Shown here: positions 44,466 to 54,764 of the stretch, piece after piece
Layout of the letters: each line of letters opens with the position of its first letter
How positions within the stretch are numbered: position 1 is the first letter of the stretch
Source: Aldehydirespirator sp965220485
GTDB lineage: Bacteria; Actinomycetota; Acidimicrobiia; Acidimicrobiales; Aldehydirespiratoraceae
Direction of reading: 5' to 3'
Length of the DNA stretch: 64,000 nucleotides
Assembly (NCBI GenBank): GCA_965220485.1
Contig: OZ244832.1
Location: forward strand, 3,906,001-3,970,000
Notes under the pieces: generated by a model
Told to the model about the DNA's origin: nothing
Seen by the model: the letters and a program-made list of their open reading frames with translations, nothing else
Database searches by the model: none
Program-made: the position numbers and the translations under genes

Positions 44466-45157
44466 GCAACCGGCCCAACGTCCAGAAGTCGCCAAGCGGC
44501 TCCCGACCGTCCGGTGGCCGCGCCGACACTGGCTCGAATCCGCTGCTGAAGTGGATCATCATCGGTGTTGTGGTGCTGGTGGCGGTGGCGGTGGGAGTGG
44601 CGTTGCTCGCCAGCAGGGACGCGGAGCGGGAGCAGTCCGATGTGCCCCAGGTCTCCGACGTCAGCATCGAAGGGGTGCCCCTGCCGCCGTTCGACGGCCA
44701 AGAGCCTGATCCCGCGATGGAGACCGTGGCCCCCGCCTTCGCGGCCACCACTTTCGACGGGGTCGAGGTGAGCGTGCTGCCCGGCGACGGCACGGCCAAG
44801 GTGATCGGCTTCTTCGCCCACTGGTGCCCGCACTGCCAGCGGGAGCTGCCCCGGATAGCAGACTGGCTGACCGCCAACCCGCTGCCCGCCGGGGTGGAGC
44901 TGATCGCGGTCAGCACCGCGGTCGACGCCAGCCGCGGCAACTACCCGCCCTCGGCCTGGTTCGAGGAGGAGGCATGGCCGGCGACGGTGGTGCGCGACTC
45001 CTCGGAGAACGAGATCGGTGAGGCCTACGGATTGCGAGGATTCCCCTACACGGTGGCGGTGGACGCGAGTGGCAGGGTCGTTGCCAGGGTCAGCGGAGAG
45101 CTGACCGACAGCGCCTGGGAGTTCCTGCTCGACTTCGTTGCACCTGCCGCCGGCTGA
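44462..45157 (+). CDS. membrane-anchored thioredoxin-like protein
   Basis: The 231-residue protein has one N-terminal membrane helix (about 26-48, LLKWIIIGVVVLVAVAVGVA) and an external thioredoxin fold. The redox site is FFAHWCPHCQRELPRI (C-P-H-C as in DsbA), and the cis-Pro loop is GLRGFPYTVAVD. The C-P-H-C motif and the coupled dsbB gene suggest a role as a thiol oxidase for exported proteins, although the domain resembles TlpA/ResA in layout. Confidence 0.88.
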   Translation: MSNRPNVQKSPSGSRPSGGRADTGSNPLLKWIIIGVVVLVAVAVGVALLASRDAEREQSDVPQVSDVSIEGVPLPPFDGQEPDPAMETVAPAFAATTFDGVEVSVLPGDGTAKVIGFFAHWCPHCQRELPRIADWLTANPLPAGVELIAVSTAVDASRGNYPPSAWFEEEAWPATVVRDSSENEIGEAYGLRGFPYTVAVDASGRVVARVSGELTDSAWEFLLDFVAPAAG

Positions 45158-45209
45158 AGCGGATCTCACGGAGCCCCGGCGGACACGTGGCTGCCTTGCG
45201 GTGAAGCAT

Positions 45210-45262
45210 CTTGTCTCCCGCTCTTGTTCACGGGCCGCTCGAGCCACGGCCTCGCTCAGCGC
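45210..45262. repeat. dispersed GC-rich repeat, copy near 45.2 kb
   Basis: CCCGCTCTTGTTCACGGGCC, then GCTCGAGCCACGGCCTCGCT, is an inverted copy of the family at 28236-28531. It lies between the thioredoxin and aminotransferase genes. Confidence 0.65.
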
Positions 45263-45342
45263 TTCGCAGCCCTCGTGAACCGCCGCTGATCCGCTCGGCC
45301 TCTGCAACTCGTCGCTCGCGGCGCCCGTCGTAGGCTGAGAAG

Positions 45343-46521
45343 GTGACCGGCGAGCGCCTGCCCTACCTGTGCGACCGCCTGCAGCCCTTCGGTGGCGCGT
45401 CGGTGTTCGCGGCAATGTCGGCGCTGGCGGTGCGCACCGGTGCCATCAACCTGGGGCAGGGCTTCCCCGACACCAACGGGCCGGCGGCGGTGGCCGAGGC
45501 CGCCATCGAGGCCATCCGGGGAGACTTCAACCAATACCCGCCGGGCATCGGCTACTCGGTGCTGCGCCAAGCCGTGGCCGAGCACCAGGAGCGGTTCTGG
45601 GGCCTGGAGTTCGATCCCGACACCGAGGTGCTGATCACCGCAGGCGCCACCGAAGCCATCACCGCGGCGGTCCTGGCCCTAGCCGGCCCCGGCGACGAGG
45701 TAGTGACCTTCGAGCCCTACTTCGACATCTACCCGGCCGACATATCGATGGCCGGCGCCGAGCGGCGGCTGGTGCAGCTGCGCCCGCCCGCCTACACCTT
45801 CGACCCCGACGAGCTGGCCGCGGCGTTCGGGCCCCGCACCAGGGTGCTGCTGCTCAACTCCCCGCACAATCCCACCGGCAAGGTGTTCAGCGTCGCGGAG
45901 CTCGACATCATCGCCCGGCTGTGCGTCGAGCATGACGTAGTTGCGGTGACCGACGAGGTGTACGAGCACCTCGTTTTTGATCAGAACGCCCATGTGCCCC
46001 TGGCCACCCGCCCCGGCATGGCCGACCGCACCGTCACCATCTCGTCGGGGGGCAAGACGCTGTCGTTCACGGGATGGAAGATCGGTTGGGCGTGCGCCCG
46101 CCCCGATCTGGTGCGGGCCGTGCAAGCGGCCAAGCAGCTGCTCACCTACGTCAGCGGAGGGCCCTTCCAGCCCGCGGTGGCGGTCGGGCTGCGCCTCGGC
46201 GACGAGTTCTTCGACGGGCTGGCCGCCGACCTGCAGGCCCGGCGCGACCTGCTCTGCAACGGACTGGCCGCGGCTGGCTTCGAGCCGGTCGTGCCCCAGG
46301 GCACCTACTACATCACCGCCGACATCCGCCCCCTCGGCGCGACCGACGGCCTTGACTTCTGCCGCTCTCTGCCCGGGCGGTGCGGGGTGGTGGCCGTGCC
46401 CGTCCAGGCGCTGTGCGACGACAAGGCGATGGGCGCGCCCTTCGTGCGCTTCGCGGCATGCAAGCGCCCCGACGTGCTCGAGGAGGCCGTCGAGCGCTTG
46501 GCCGCACTGGCCTCGGGGTGA
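45343..46521 (+). CDS. class I/II PLP-dependent aminotransferase (DapC-like)
   Basis: GTG at 45343 gives 392 residues. The fold type I pattern is complete: INLGQGFPDTNGPAAVAEAA, ITAGATEAITAAVLALAGPG, LLNSPHNPTGKVFS, VTDEVYEHLVFD (PLP Asp and Tyr), and the PLP Lys in SSGGKTLSFTGWKIGWA. The C-terminal Arg lies in FVRFAACKRPDVLEEAVERL. The N-terminal LGQGFPDTNGP is typical of N-succinyldiaminopimelate or kynurenine/methionine aminotransferases; specificity cannot be fixed from sequence alone. Transcribed alone. Confidence 0.85.
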   Translation: MTGERLPYLCDRLQPFGGASVFAAMSALAVRTGAINLGQGFPDTNGPAAVAEAAIEAIRGDFNQYPPGIGYSVLRQAVAEHQERFWGLEFDPDTEVLITAGATEAITAAVLALAGPGDEVVTFEPYFDIYPADISMAGAERRLVQLRPPAYTFDPDELAAAFGPRTRVLLLNSPHNPTGKVFSVAELDIIARLCVEHDVVAVTDEVYEHLVFDQNAHVPLATRPGMADRTVTISSGGKTLSFTGWKIGWACARPDLVRAVQAAKQLLTYVSGGPFQPAVAVGLRLGDEFFDGLAADLQARRDLLCNGLAAAGFEPVVPQGTYYITADIRPLGATDGLDFCRSLPGRCGVVAVPVQALCDDKAMGAPFVRFAACKRPDVLEEAVERLAALASG

Positions 46522-46540
46522 CTGCGCTGCGACAGGCGCC

Positions 46541-46601
46541 GACCGACGAACTTCCCCCGACTTTGCCACACATATTGTGGTTGGTTACAGGAAGTTCGAT
46601 C
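46541..46601. repeat. 61-bp palindromic repeat element, copy 2
   Basis: Its outer arms GAACTTCC and GGAAGTTC and most of its 61 bases match the copy at 25881-25941. It lies between the convergent aminotransferase and acyl-CoA synthetase genes. No flanking direct repeat is seen here. Confidence 0.75.
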
Positions 46602-46673
46602 GTGACTACGTTGGTGACGACCGGCGACGGGTTTGCGCCGTCAGCCCTGCCGGCAGAGGCGCGACGGGCGGCA

Positions 46674-48404
46674 TCAGAAGCCGGGAGCGAATCGTTCTCG
46701 CAGCTCGCGCTTGAGGAACTTGCCGTTGGCGTTGCGGGGCAGCGGCTCGTCCAGGAACCACAAGTAGCGTGGATGCTTGAAGCGGGCCAGGCGACCGTCG
46801 AGATGTGAGGCCAGTCCCGCCTCGTCGAGTTGGGCGCCTCCGACGAGAACCACCGCGGCCCCCACTTCCTCGCCGAGGCGCTCGTCGGCCACGGCGAACA
46901 CGGCCGCCTCTGCGACCTCGTCGAGCTCATAGATGGCCGCCTCCACTTCGGAACAGTGGATGTTCTCGCCGCCCCGGATCACCATGTCCTTGAGTCGATC
47001 CTTGATGTAGATCCAGCCGCCGGCGTCGATCTCGGCGATGTCGCCGGTGCGGAACCAACCATCGCTTATGGCCTCCGCGGTGGCGTCGGGCCGGTTCAAG
47101 TAACCCTTCATGACGTTGGGGCCCCGCAGCAGGAGCTCGCCCCGTTGGCCGGGGTCGAGCGTCGAGCCGTCCTCGTCGACGACTCTGGCCTCCATGCACG
47201 GCACCAGCGGCCCCACCGACGACGGGTTGGCCACGTAGAACTCGTTGCTTATGGCCGTGGCGATGCCGGCCGTCTCGGTCAACCCGTAGCCGACACCGGG
47301 CCGGCCCTCGGACAGCCCGTCGTCGATCCGGCGCACCAGGTCGGTGGGGATGGCCGCGCCGCCGCCGCCCATCGAGCGCAGCGACGACGTGTCGGTGTTG
47401 GACCAGTCGGGGTGCTGCAGCAGCTCGCGGGACATGGTGGGGACGCCGGTCACGACCGTGACCTGTTCCCGTTCGATCAGGCGCAGAGCCTCGGTCGCGT
47501 CCCAGCGGTACATCAGCACCAGACAGCCACCCGCGATCGTGACCGTGTGCAGCACGCAGTTGCAGCCGGTCACATGAAACAGCGGCACCGGCAGCAGGGC
47601 CATAACGGCTGGAGCCGCCGGAAGTGGTCCGTCGTCGCCGGAGCGGGCGATGCGGCGGGCCCGGGCCGCGTCCCCGCAAGCGGTCACGAAGATCATGTTG
47701 AGCAGGTTGTGCACCACCGCCCGGTGAGTGAGCTGCGCCCCCTTGGGGACGCCGGTCGTGCCCGACGTGTAGAAGATCAAAGCGTCGTCGTCGGGGTCGA
47801 TGTCGGCATCGGGCAGGGTGTCGGGCGCGGTGGAGGGATCCGTCACCGAATCCCAATGCCGGACCTCTGCAGGGACCGCGCCGTCGACTCGGGTGGCGAT
47901 GACGGGCGTGCCCGCCCGGGCCGGGCCGAGCCGCTGGAGCCGCTCGCCGTCGACGATCAGCGCGATCGGCTCGGAGTCGCCGAGCGCGAACTCCATCTCG
48001 GCTGTCGTCCACCATGCGTTCATGCCGACCACGGCCGCGCCCACCGAGATGGCAGCCCAGTGGGCCAGCACCCACTCCGGGTAGTTGCGCATCGCGATCG
48101 CAACCCGCGTGCCGGGCCCGGCGCCGTATTCGGTGCGCAGGTGGTGGGCGAGGGCCCGCACCCGGGCGTGGGCGTCGGCGTAGCTGTAGCGCTCGTCGCC
48201 GTAGACCAGGTAGTCGTTGTCTCCGTGCGGCGCCGACATCTCCCACACGGCGCGCATGTTTGCCATGGCGTTGTCGAACACCCGAACCGGCACACCGTTG
48301 ACCTCCTGCACGGTCCAGCCGAAGGGAGCGCCCGGAGCCGTCAGTGAGGCAAGGGCCGCATTGAAGTCGTCGCCGAGTTCGGAGGCGATCGGCTCAGCAG
48401 TCAT
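46674..48404 (-). CDS. AMP-binding acyl-CoA synthetase
   Basis: ATG at 48404 gives 576 residues. Adenylation motifs are FYTSGTTGVPKGAQLTHRAV (A3), GYGLTETAGIATAIS (A5), GWFRTGDIAEIDAGGWIYIK (A7), DRLKDMVIRGGENIHCSEVE (A8) and PRNANGKFLKREL with the catalytic Lys (A10). It is related to medium- and long-chain fatty acyl-CoA or steroid-acid CoA ligases. The exact acid is unknown. It converges with the aminotransferase gene. Confidence 0.88.
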   Translation of the reverse strand: MTAEPIASELGDDFNAALASLTAPGAPFGWTVQEVNGVPVRVFDNAMANMRAVWEMSAPHGDNDYLVYGDERYSYADAHARVRALAHHLRTEYGAGPGTRVAIAMRNYPEWVLAHWAAISVGAAVVGMNAWWTTAEMEFALGDSEPIALIVDGERLQRLGPARAGTPVIATRVDGAVPAEVRHWDSVTDPSTAPDTLPDADIDPDDDALIFYTSGTTGVPKGAQLTHRAVVHNLLNMIFVTACGDAARARRIARSGDDGPLPAAPAVMALLPVPLFHVTGCNCVLHTVTIAGGCLVLMYRWDATEALRLIEREQVTVVTGVPTMSRELLQHPDWSNTDTSSLRSMGGGGAAIPTDLVRRIDDGLSEGRPGVGYGLTETAGIATAISNEFYVANPSSVGPLVPCMEARVVDEDGSTLDPGQRGELLLRGPNVMKGYLNRPDATAEAISDGWFRTGDIAEIDAGGWIYIKDRLKDMVIRGGENIHCSEVEAAIYELDEVAEAAVFAVADERLGEEVGAAVVLVGGAQLDEAGLASHLDGRLARFKHPRYLWFLDEPLPRNANGKFLKRELRERFAPGF

Positions 48405-48523
48405 ACGGGAGAGGCTACGGTCACCGCTCAGCGACTCGTCCCGCAACGATCGGGTCGTTCACCGTCGAGCCGTTCCGGCCTCGTCGAGCCCGCGTGGGTC
48501 GGAGCCTCCCGTACGCTCGCAGC

Positions 48524-49465
48524 GTGGCCGCGGTCTTGAGAGTGGGCGACGAGGTTGCGGCGGCTCTGTCCGCGGGTACGCCCGTGGTGGCGCTGGAGTC
48601 CACCATCTTCTCAGCGCTGGGCCTGCCCGAGCCCGCCAACCGCGAGTGCTTCCAGCTCGTCGAGGCCGCGATACGGGCCGGGGGCGCGGTGCCGGCCCTG
48701 TGCGGCGTGCTCGACGGCCACGCTGTCGTCGGTGCCGACCGGGCCCAGGCCGAGCGGCTGTTCGATGGAAATGTGAAGCTTGGAGCCCGGGATCTCGCAC
48801 CGGCGGTGGCGGGCGGTCTCGACGTGGGTGTGACCACAGTGTCGGCCACGGTGACGCTGGCTGAGGCGGCGGGCATCGAGGTGTTCGCCACCGGCGGGAT
48901 CGGCGGGGTGCACCGGGGCGCGGACCGCAGCGGCGATGTCAGCGCCGACCTGGAGGCCATGGCCCGCCACCGGGTGGTGGTGGTGTCGTCGGGGGTGAAG
49001 TCGTTCCTCGACGTGTCGCTCACCTTCGAGCGGCTCGAAACCCTCGGTGTGGCCGTGCTGGGCTGGCGCACCGACCGCTTCCCGGCCTTCTATGTGCGCG
49101 ACGGCGGCCCGGAACTGATCAGCATCGTTCACGACGGGCAAGAGGTCGCGGCCGCTTTCCGGGCTGCCGGGGCGCTTGGGCATCCAGGCGGGATCCTTGT
49201 AGCCAACCCGATCCCGCCCGAGGCAGAGCTCGACCGCGACGTGGTCGCCGAGTCCGTCGTCGCGGCTGTGGCCGCCGCCCGCCGCGGCGGGGTCTCGGGC
49301 GGCGACGTCACGCCGGCTGTCCTGACCGCTCTAACCGAAGCCACCGGCGGAGCGTTCGTGCCGGCCAACATCGCCCTAGCCGAGTCGAACGCGGCCGTGG
49401 CCGCGGAGATCGCAGCCGCACTTGCGGCGTACCCTCTTCTGGCAGGACCGAGAGGTGACCGATGA
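48524..49465 (+). CDS. psuG: pseudouridine-5'-phosphate glycosidase
   Basis: GTG at 48524 gives 313 residues. The enzyme splits pseudouridine 5'-phosphate into uracil and ribose 5-phosphate. Family blocks are VVALESTIFSALGLPEPANR, FDGNVKLGARDLAPAV, VGVTTVSATVTLAEAAGIEV, FATGGIGGVHRGA, VVVSSGVKSFLDVSLTFERL, ETLGVAVLGW and LVANPIPPEAEL. No PsuK-type kinase is adjacent. Confidence 0.92.
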   Translation: MAAVLRVGDEVAAALSAGTPVVALESTIFSALGLPEPANRECFQLVEAAIRAGGAVPALCGVLDGHAVVGADRAQAERLFDGNVKLGARDLAPAVAGGLDVGVTTVSATVTLAEAAGIEVFATGGIGGVHRGADRSGDVSADLEAMARHRVVVVSSGVKSFLDVSLTFERLETLGVAVLGWRTDRFPAFYVRDGGPELISIVHDGQEVAAAFRAAGALGHPGGILVANPIPPEAELDRDVVAESVVAAVAAARRGGVSGGDVTPAVLTALTEATGGAFVPANIALAESNAAVAAEIAAALAAYPLLAGPRGDR

Positions 49466-49550
49466 GCAGTCCCATGTCGAGCCGGGTTTGGTTGGAGCCG
49501 ACGGTGGGTGCCGCGTTGGGTGGGGTCGCGAACAGCCGCATGGTGCACCA

Positions 49551-50753
49551 GTGAGTGACGAGCTGCTGTTCCGGATCGTCACCGACCCGGATGTGATCGC
49601 CGATCCCTACCCGCTGCTGCGGGAGCTGCGGGAGACGTCGCCGGTGCACAAGACCGGCTTCTCGGACTTCTGGGTCCTCACCCGCTTCGAGGACTGCCGG
49701 GCCGCGCTGCGCGATTCGAGACTCGGCAGTCCCGAGCCCGGCGAAGAGGCACCCTCGCTGCTGGCGTCGTCCCGAGCGCGCCGGCCCGACGGGACCCGTT
49801 CGCTGCTGTTCCTCAACCCGCCCGACCACACTCGGATCCGATCGCTGGTGAGCCGGGCGTTCACTCCGCGCCGGGTGGAGCGGCTGCGGCCGGCGGTCGA
49901 GGCCATGACCGAAGAGCTACTGGATCCCGTGGCCGAAGCGGGGGAGTGCGACCTGATCGATGCGCTCGCGTTCCCGCTGCCCGCCAACGTGATCAGCGAG
50001 CTGGTCGGGATTCCGGTCGCCGACCGCGACTGGCTGAGACCGCTGGTGTCGGACCTGGCGGCCACGCTCGAGCCGAACCGGCAGCCCGGGGAGGCTGAGC
50101 GGGCCGCCGCGTCGGGAGCGAAGATGGACGAGTACCTCGACAACCTGATCGAGTGCAGACGGGCCGAGCCGGCCGACGACCTGCTGTCGGGGCTGATCGC
50201 GGCCAGCGACGGCGAGGACCGCCTCACCCAGCAGGAGGTGGCGGTCACGGTGTCGCTCATCTATGCGGCCGGCTTCGAGACGACCATGAACCTGATCGGC
50301 AACATGGTCCACACGCTGATGCGCCATCCCGACCAGCTGGCCCGGCTGCGAGCCGACCGCTCGCTCGTGCCGTCCGCGGTGGACGAGGTGCTGCGCTTCG
50401 AGCCACCCGTGCAGATAGACGGCCGCTACGTCCGGGCCGACACCGAGATCGGCGGCCATGCCATCGGTAAGGGCCATGGGTTGCTGACGCTTCTGGGAGC
50501 AGCCAATCGCGATCCGGCGGCGGTGGACGATCCGGATCGCTTCGATGTGGGGCGAAGCGAGGTGCCGATGCTGTCATTCGGATCGGGCATCCACTACTGC
50601 CTGGGCGCGGCGCTGGCCCGCCTGGAGGGCCAGGTGGTGCTGCAGGCACTGCTGGATCGCTTCGGAACGTGGGCCCCCCTCGATGACAACCCACCCTGGA
50701 AGCGGCGGCTCACCCTCAGGGGCCTGGCCGGCCTGCCAGTGGCGTTCTGCTAG
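49551..50753 (+). CDS. bacterial cytochrome P450
   Basis: GTG at 49551 gives 400 residues. P450 signatures are AGFETTMNLIGNM (I-helix A/GGxE/DTT), EVLRFEPPVQIDGRYV (ExxR) and LSFGSGIHYCLGAALARLEG (heme-binding Cys). LNPPDHTRIRSLVSRAFTPR is the typical C-helix region of soluble actinobacterial P450s. No ferredoxin gene is adjacent. The substrate is unknown. The true start might lie upstream, but the earlier codons overlap psuG. Confidence 0.93.
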   Translation: MSDELLFRIVTDPDVIADPYPLLRELRETSPVHKTGFSDFWVLTRFEDCRAALRDSRLGSPEPGEEAPSLLASSRARRPDGTRSLLFLNPPDHTRIRSLVSRAFTPRRVERLRPAVEAMTEELLDPVAEAGECDLIDALAFPLPANVISELVGIPVADRDWLRPLVSDLAATLEPNRQPGEAERAAASGAKMDEYLDNLIECRRAEPADDLLSGLIAASDGEDRLTQQEVAVTVSLIYAAGFETTMNLIGNMVHTLMRHPDQLARLRADRSLVPSAVDEVLRFEPPVQIDGRYVRADTEIGGHAIGKGHGLLTLLGAANRDPAAVDDPDRFDVGRSEVPMLSFGSGIHYCLGAALARLEGQVVLQALLDRFGTWAPLDDNPPWKRRLTLRGLAGLPVAFC

Positions 50754-50853
50754 CTGTGCCGCAGCCGCCCCGCGGCACCAGCTGCCCTCGCTCATGGACT
50801 CCGGCCCCAAGGGCCCTACTCGCCTGTGCGGCCGCGGTACGCTCCGCGGGCGC

Positions 50854-53800
50854 ATGGGATGGTTCGATGAACTCGCGAAGGGTGCTCGTCTTCGGGGTGT
50901 AGTGCCGTCGGGGCCGGTGACAGTGATCGATGTGGACCGGCTCGGCACCGACGTCGTGAACCTCACCTATGAGGACAGTGTGGGCGGGGTGCATCGGGAG
51001 CTGGTGTACCGCGACAGCGATCTTGAACTAGTAGCGGGAGCTGATGACCGGCTCTGGAGCTTCGACGGCGATCCCGAGCTGTTCATGCTGGTGGCGGAGG
51101 CCAAGCGCATCAGCCTGTCCTACCTGTTCGACCCCTATCTGGCCACCCATTCCAGCGATGTCGATCTGCTACCGCATCAGATCGAGGCGGTGTACCTGGA
51201 AATGCTGCCCCACAGTCCGCTGCGCTTCTTGCTGGCGGATGATCCGGGGGCGGGCAAGACGATCATGGCGGGTCTGTTCATCAAGGAGTTGATCGTGCGC
51301 GGCGACTTGGAGCGTTGCCTGGTCGTGGTGCCCGGAGGTCTGGCCGAGCAGTGGCAGGACGAACTGGGCGAGAAGTTCGGCTTGGAGTTCGAACTGCTCA
51401 CCCGCGAGATGGTGGAGTCGACCCGCTCTGGCAATCCCTTCGAGGCGCGACGCCGCCTGATCGCCCGTCTGGACATGCTGGCCCGCGACGAAGGGCTCCA
51501 GGCGCATCTGGGCCGTATCGACTGGGACCTGGTGGTGGTCGACGAGGCCCACAAGATGTCGGCCACCCATCGCGGCGGTGACATCGACGCAACCAAGCGC
51601 TACCGGCTCGGGCAGCGGCTGAAGCCGGTGGCCCGCCATTTCCTGTTGATGACCGCGACGCCTCACAACGGCAAGGCCGAGGACTTCCAGCTCTTCATGG
51701 CGCTGCTGGACGAGGACCGTTTCGCGGGCAAGTTCCGCCGGGGCACCCACAGTGACGAACCGCCCACAGACCTGATGCGTCGCAGGATAAAGGAGGACTT
51801 GCTGCGCTTCGACGGCACAAAGCTGTTCCCCGAGCGCGTCGCGACCACCGCCAAGTACCCGCTCAGCCCCGATGAGCAGAGCCTCTATGAGGAGGTCACC
51901 GCATACGTGCGCGAGGGCATGAACCGGGCCAGGCAGCTGCGCCAAGAGGGCGAGGGCCGCCGCTCGGCAGTGGTCGGGTTCGCTCTCACGATCCTGCAGC
52001 GACGCCTGGCATCGTCGCCCAGGGCGATCTGGCGCTCCTTGGAACGGCGCAGGGAGCGGCTGTCGGCGCGGCTGGCCGAGGCCGAGATGCACAGAGCTGC
52101 CGCGGCTACCCGGTCGGTCGGTTCCGCCGTGGAGGCACTTGGGCGCGCCCCGTCGGGATACACGCTCTCAGACTTTGAGGACTTCGACCCGGACGAGCTG
52201 CTCAGCAGCGAGACGGAGGCCGTCGAGACCGAGATCCTCGACGAGGCCACCGCGGCGCGCACCGCAGACGAGCTCCGTATCGAGATCGCACAACTCGAGC
52301 ATCTGGAGCAGCAGGCCCGCCGCGTGCATACGCGAGGAGAGGACCGAAAGTGGGACGAACTGGCCCGCCTGCTCCAGAACACGCCCGCGATGCTCGACGT
52401 CGATGGTCGCCTGAGGAAGCTGATCGTGTTCACCGAGCACCGCGACACCCTGGACTATCTGGTCGAGCGGCTCGTGCGTCTATTGGGCCGAAGCGACGCG
52501 GTGGTCGCGATCCACGGCGGCATCCGCCGCGAGGACCGGCGCCGGATCCAGCACCGCTTCACCCAGGACGAGCAGGTACGCATTCTGGTGGCCACCGACG
52601 CAGCCGGGGAGGGCCTCAACCTCCAGCGCGCCCACCTGATGGTGAACTACGACCTGCCCTGGAACCCGAACCGCATCGAGCAGCGCTTCGGGCGCATCCA
52701 CCGAATCGGCCAGACCGAGGTGTGCAGGCTGTGGAATCTGGTCGCCGACGGCACTCGGGAGGGCCAGGTGTTCGAGCGGCTGCTCGACAAGCTCGAGGAG
52801 CAGCGCAGAGCCCTCGGGGCAAGGTCTTCGACGTGCTCGGACAAGCGTTCTCGGACAAGTCGTTACGAGAGTTGCTCATCGAGGCCATCACCTCCGAAGC
52901 CCCGGAGCTGCAGCAGCTGCGCATGAACGAGATCATCGACGCCACAGTTACCGACCGCGTGACGGCGCTGATCGAAGAGCACTCGCTGTTGGCCGAGGAT
53001 CTAGCGCCCGATGCGGTGGCCGAGATTCGCGACCGGATGGCAAGGGCCCGGCCCATGCGGCTGCTGCCCAGCTTCGTGCGCCGATTCTTCCTGGCCGCGT
53101 TCGACCTCCTCGACGGCAGGGCCACCCAGCACGAGGGCGACCGCTACCAGGTCCGCCGTGTGCCGCCTGTGCTGCGCGGCTGGGACAAAGGCCATGGTCA
53201 GGGCCGGCTGTTGGACCGGTACGAGCGGGTGTGCTTCGAGCGCGACCGCATTGCCGTCACCGGCAGACCCCGTGCGGAGCTGTTGTCGCCAGGGCATCCT
53301 CTGCTGGACGCTGCCGTAGGAGCGGTTCTGGACTCCTACGGCCCGCAGCTGGCCCAGGGGAGCGTCCTCATCGACCCCACCGACTCCGGTGAGCGTCCCA
53401 AGGTGCTGATGTTCCTGGAGCACGAAATTGCCGACGCCGGCGCTGCGTCGGGCCGGGCGAGGCGACCCGTGTCGAAGCGCTTCGAGTATGTGGAGATCAC
53501 CGAGGACGGCAACATCACAGACCCGGGAATCCATCCCTACCTCGACTGCCGCACGCCCGATGCCGAGGAGCTAGATCTGGTGAGGCCGCTCACGGCGGAT
53601 GACTGGGTGCGCGATGGTCTCGAGCGCACCGCCTTGCACCACGCCGTGCAGAACAATGTCCCCCGGCACCTCAACGAAGTGCAGGATCGCGTACACCGCA
53701 AGATCGACCGGACCCTGGCCGCGGTCGAGCAGCGCCTGACAGCGGAGCGCAACCACTGGGACAACCAGGTGCTCAAGCTCAAGAACGATGAGATGGCCGG

Positions 53801-54392
53801 CAAGCGCAATGCTCGCCTCAACTCCGTCCAAGCTGCCCGCCGCGCCGACGAAGCCGACGAACGTCTGAGTCGCCGCAAGCGCGAACTGGCCCTGCAGCGC
53901 AAGCTTTCAGCCCTGCCTCCTCGCGTCGTCGGCGCCGCCTTCGTGGTGCCCGAGGGCTTGGTGGCCCGGCTGGCTGGCGAGGCTCCGCCTGAGTCGTACG
54001 CAACTGACACGGTCCGGACCGAGAGGCTGGCGGTGGATGCCGTGCTGGCCACCGAGCGCGAGTTGGGCCGAACGTCGGAGGAGATGCCCCACAACCACAA
54101 GGGCTACGACATCGAGACGCGTGCCGCCGACGGCGACCTCATCTTCGTGGAGGTCAAGGGCCGCGCGGCAGGAGCGACGGACTTCGTGCTCACCAACTCC
54201 GAGATCATCGCGGGCCTCAACAACGCCGACCACCACATCCTTGCTCTAGTGGAGGTGGACGACGACGACACCACCACAGTGCGCTACCTCTACGACCCCT
54301 GCACCAGCCGTCTGACCGAACCCGGCTACGGCGAGCAGAAACGGGTCCTGAGCTGGCCCGACTACTGGAGCCTCGCGGGCCCACCCCATTGA
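50854..54392 (+). pseudogene. SNF2-family helicase with C-terminal DUF3883 (defence), frameshifted
   Basis: ATG at 50854 begins GWFDELAKGARLRGVV. Helicase motifs are Walker A DDPGAGKT (about residue 129), VVDEAH (about 229), ATPHNGK, and RFGRIHRIGQ (about 609). The first frame derails after RRAL at a GGGG run (52816-52819). Adding one G restores GKVFDVLGQAFSDKSLRELL and a continuous protein of 1179 residues. A coiled-coil region follows, and the C-terminal DUF3883 domain shows HNHKGYDIETRAADGDLIFV, then EVKGRA, a nuclease-like core. DrmD of DISARM and the helicases of DUF1156/DUF499 systems share this layout. It is either a true mutation, a slippage site or a sequencing error. Confidence 0.85.
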
Positions 54393-54764
54393 GGCGGATC
54401 GGGCGGCTAGATCAAGCCAGCGGTGAAATCGTTGCTGGCGAGCAGGTCGAGTGCCCGCTGGCTTCTTGCGGCTGCGTCGAGCAGCAAACCGGGACGGCGC
54501 CGGGGCGTATACCTGAGTTGAGGTGGGCAGAGCGTGCTATCGTCCGCCCATGGACGCCGACGGATCACAAGGAACTCGGTCTGCGTCCCACGTTGAGTGA
54601 AGCTTGCCTTCGCGGCCCGCCTCCCGTTGCGGCGCCAAACGGCAGCCGGTACCCTGCACGGCCCTCCACGGTGCTTCATCTGGCCGGGAGCCTCGGCATC
54701 ATGCCCAGCGTCGATACCCCTGTGGCTGGCTGCGCCGAAGGCCGAACCGAGATAGGAGCGTCCA
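54393..54764. other. gap before the low-G+C cassette
   Basis: About 370 bp separate the helicase from the next gene. A minus-strand frame (54407-54772) encodes Arg-rich sequence and is not convincing. No clear promoter or repeat was identified. Confidence 0.4.

Noticed and set aside
46830..48347. 505-residue plus-strand frame
   Set aside because: It is antisense to a complete acyl-CoA synthetase with all adenylation motifs and is rich in Gly, His and Val.
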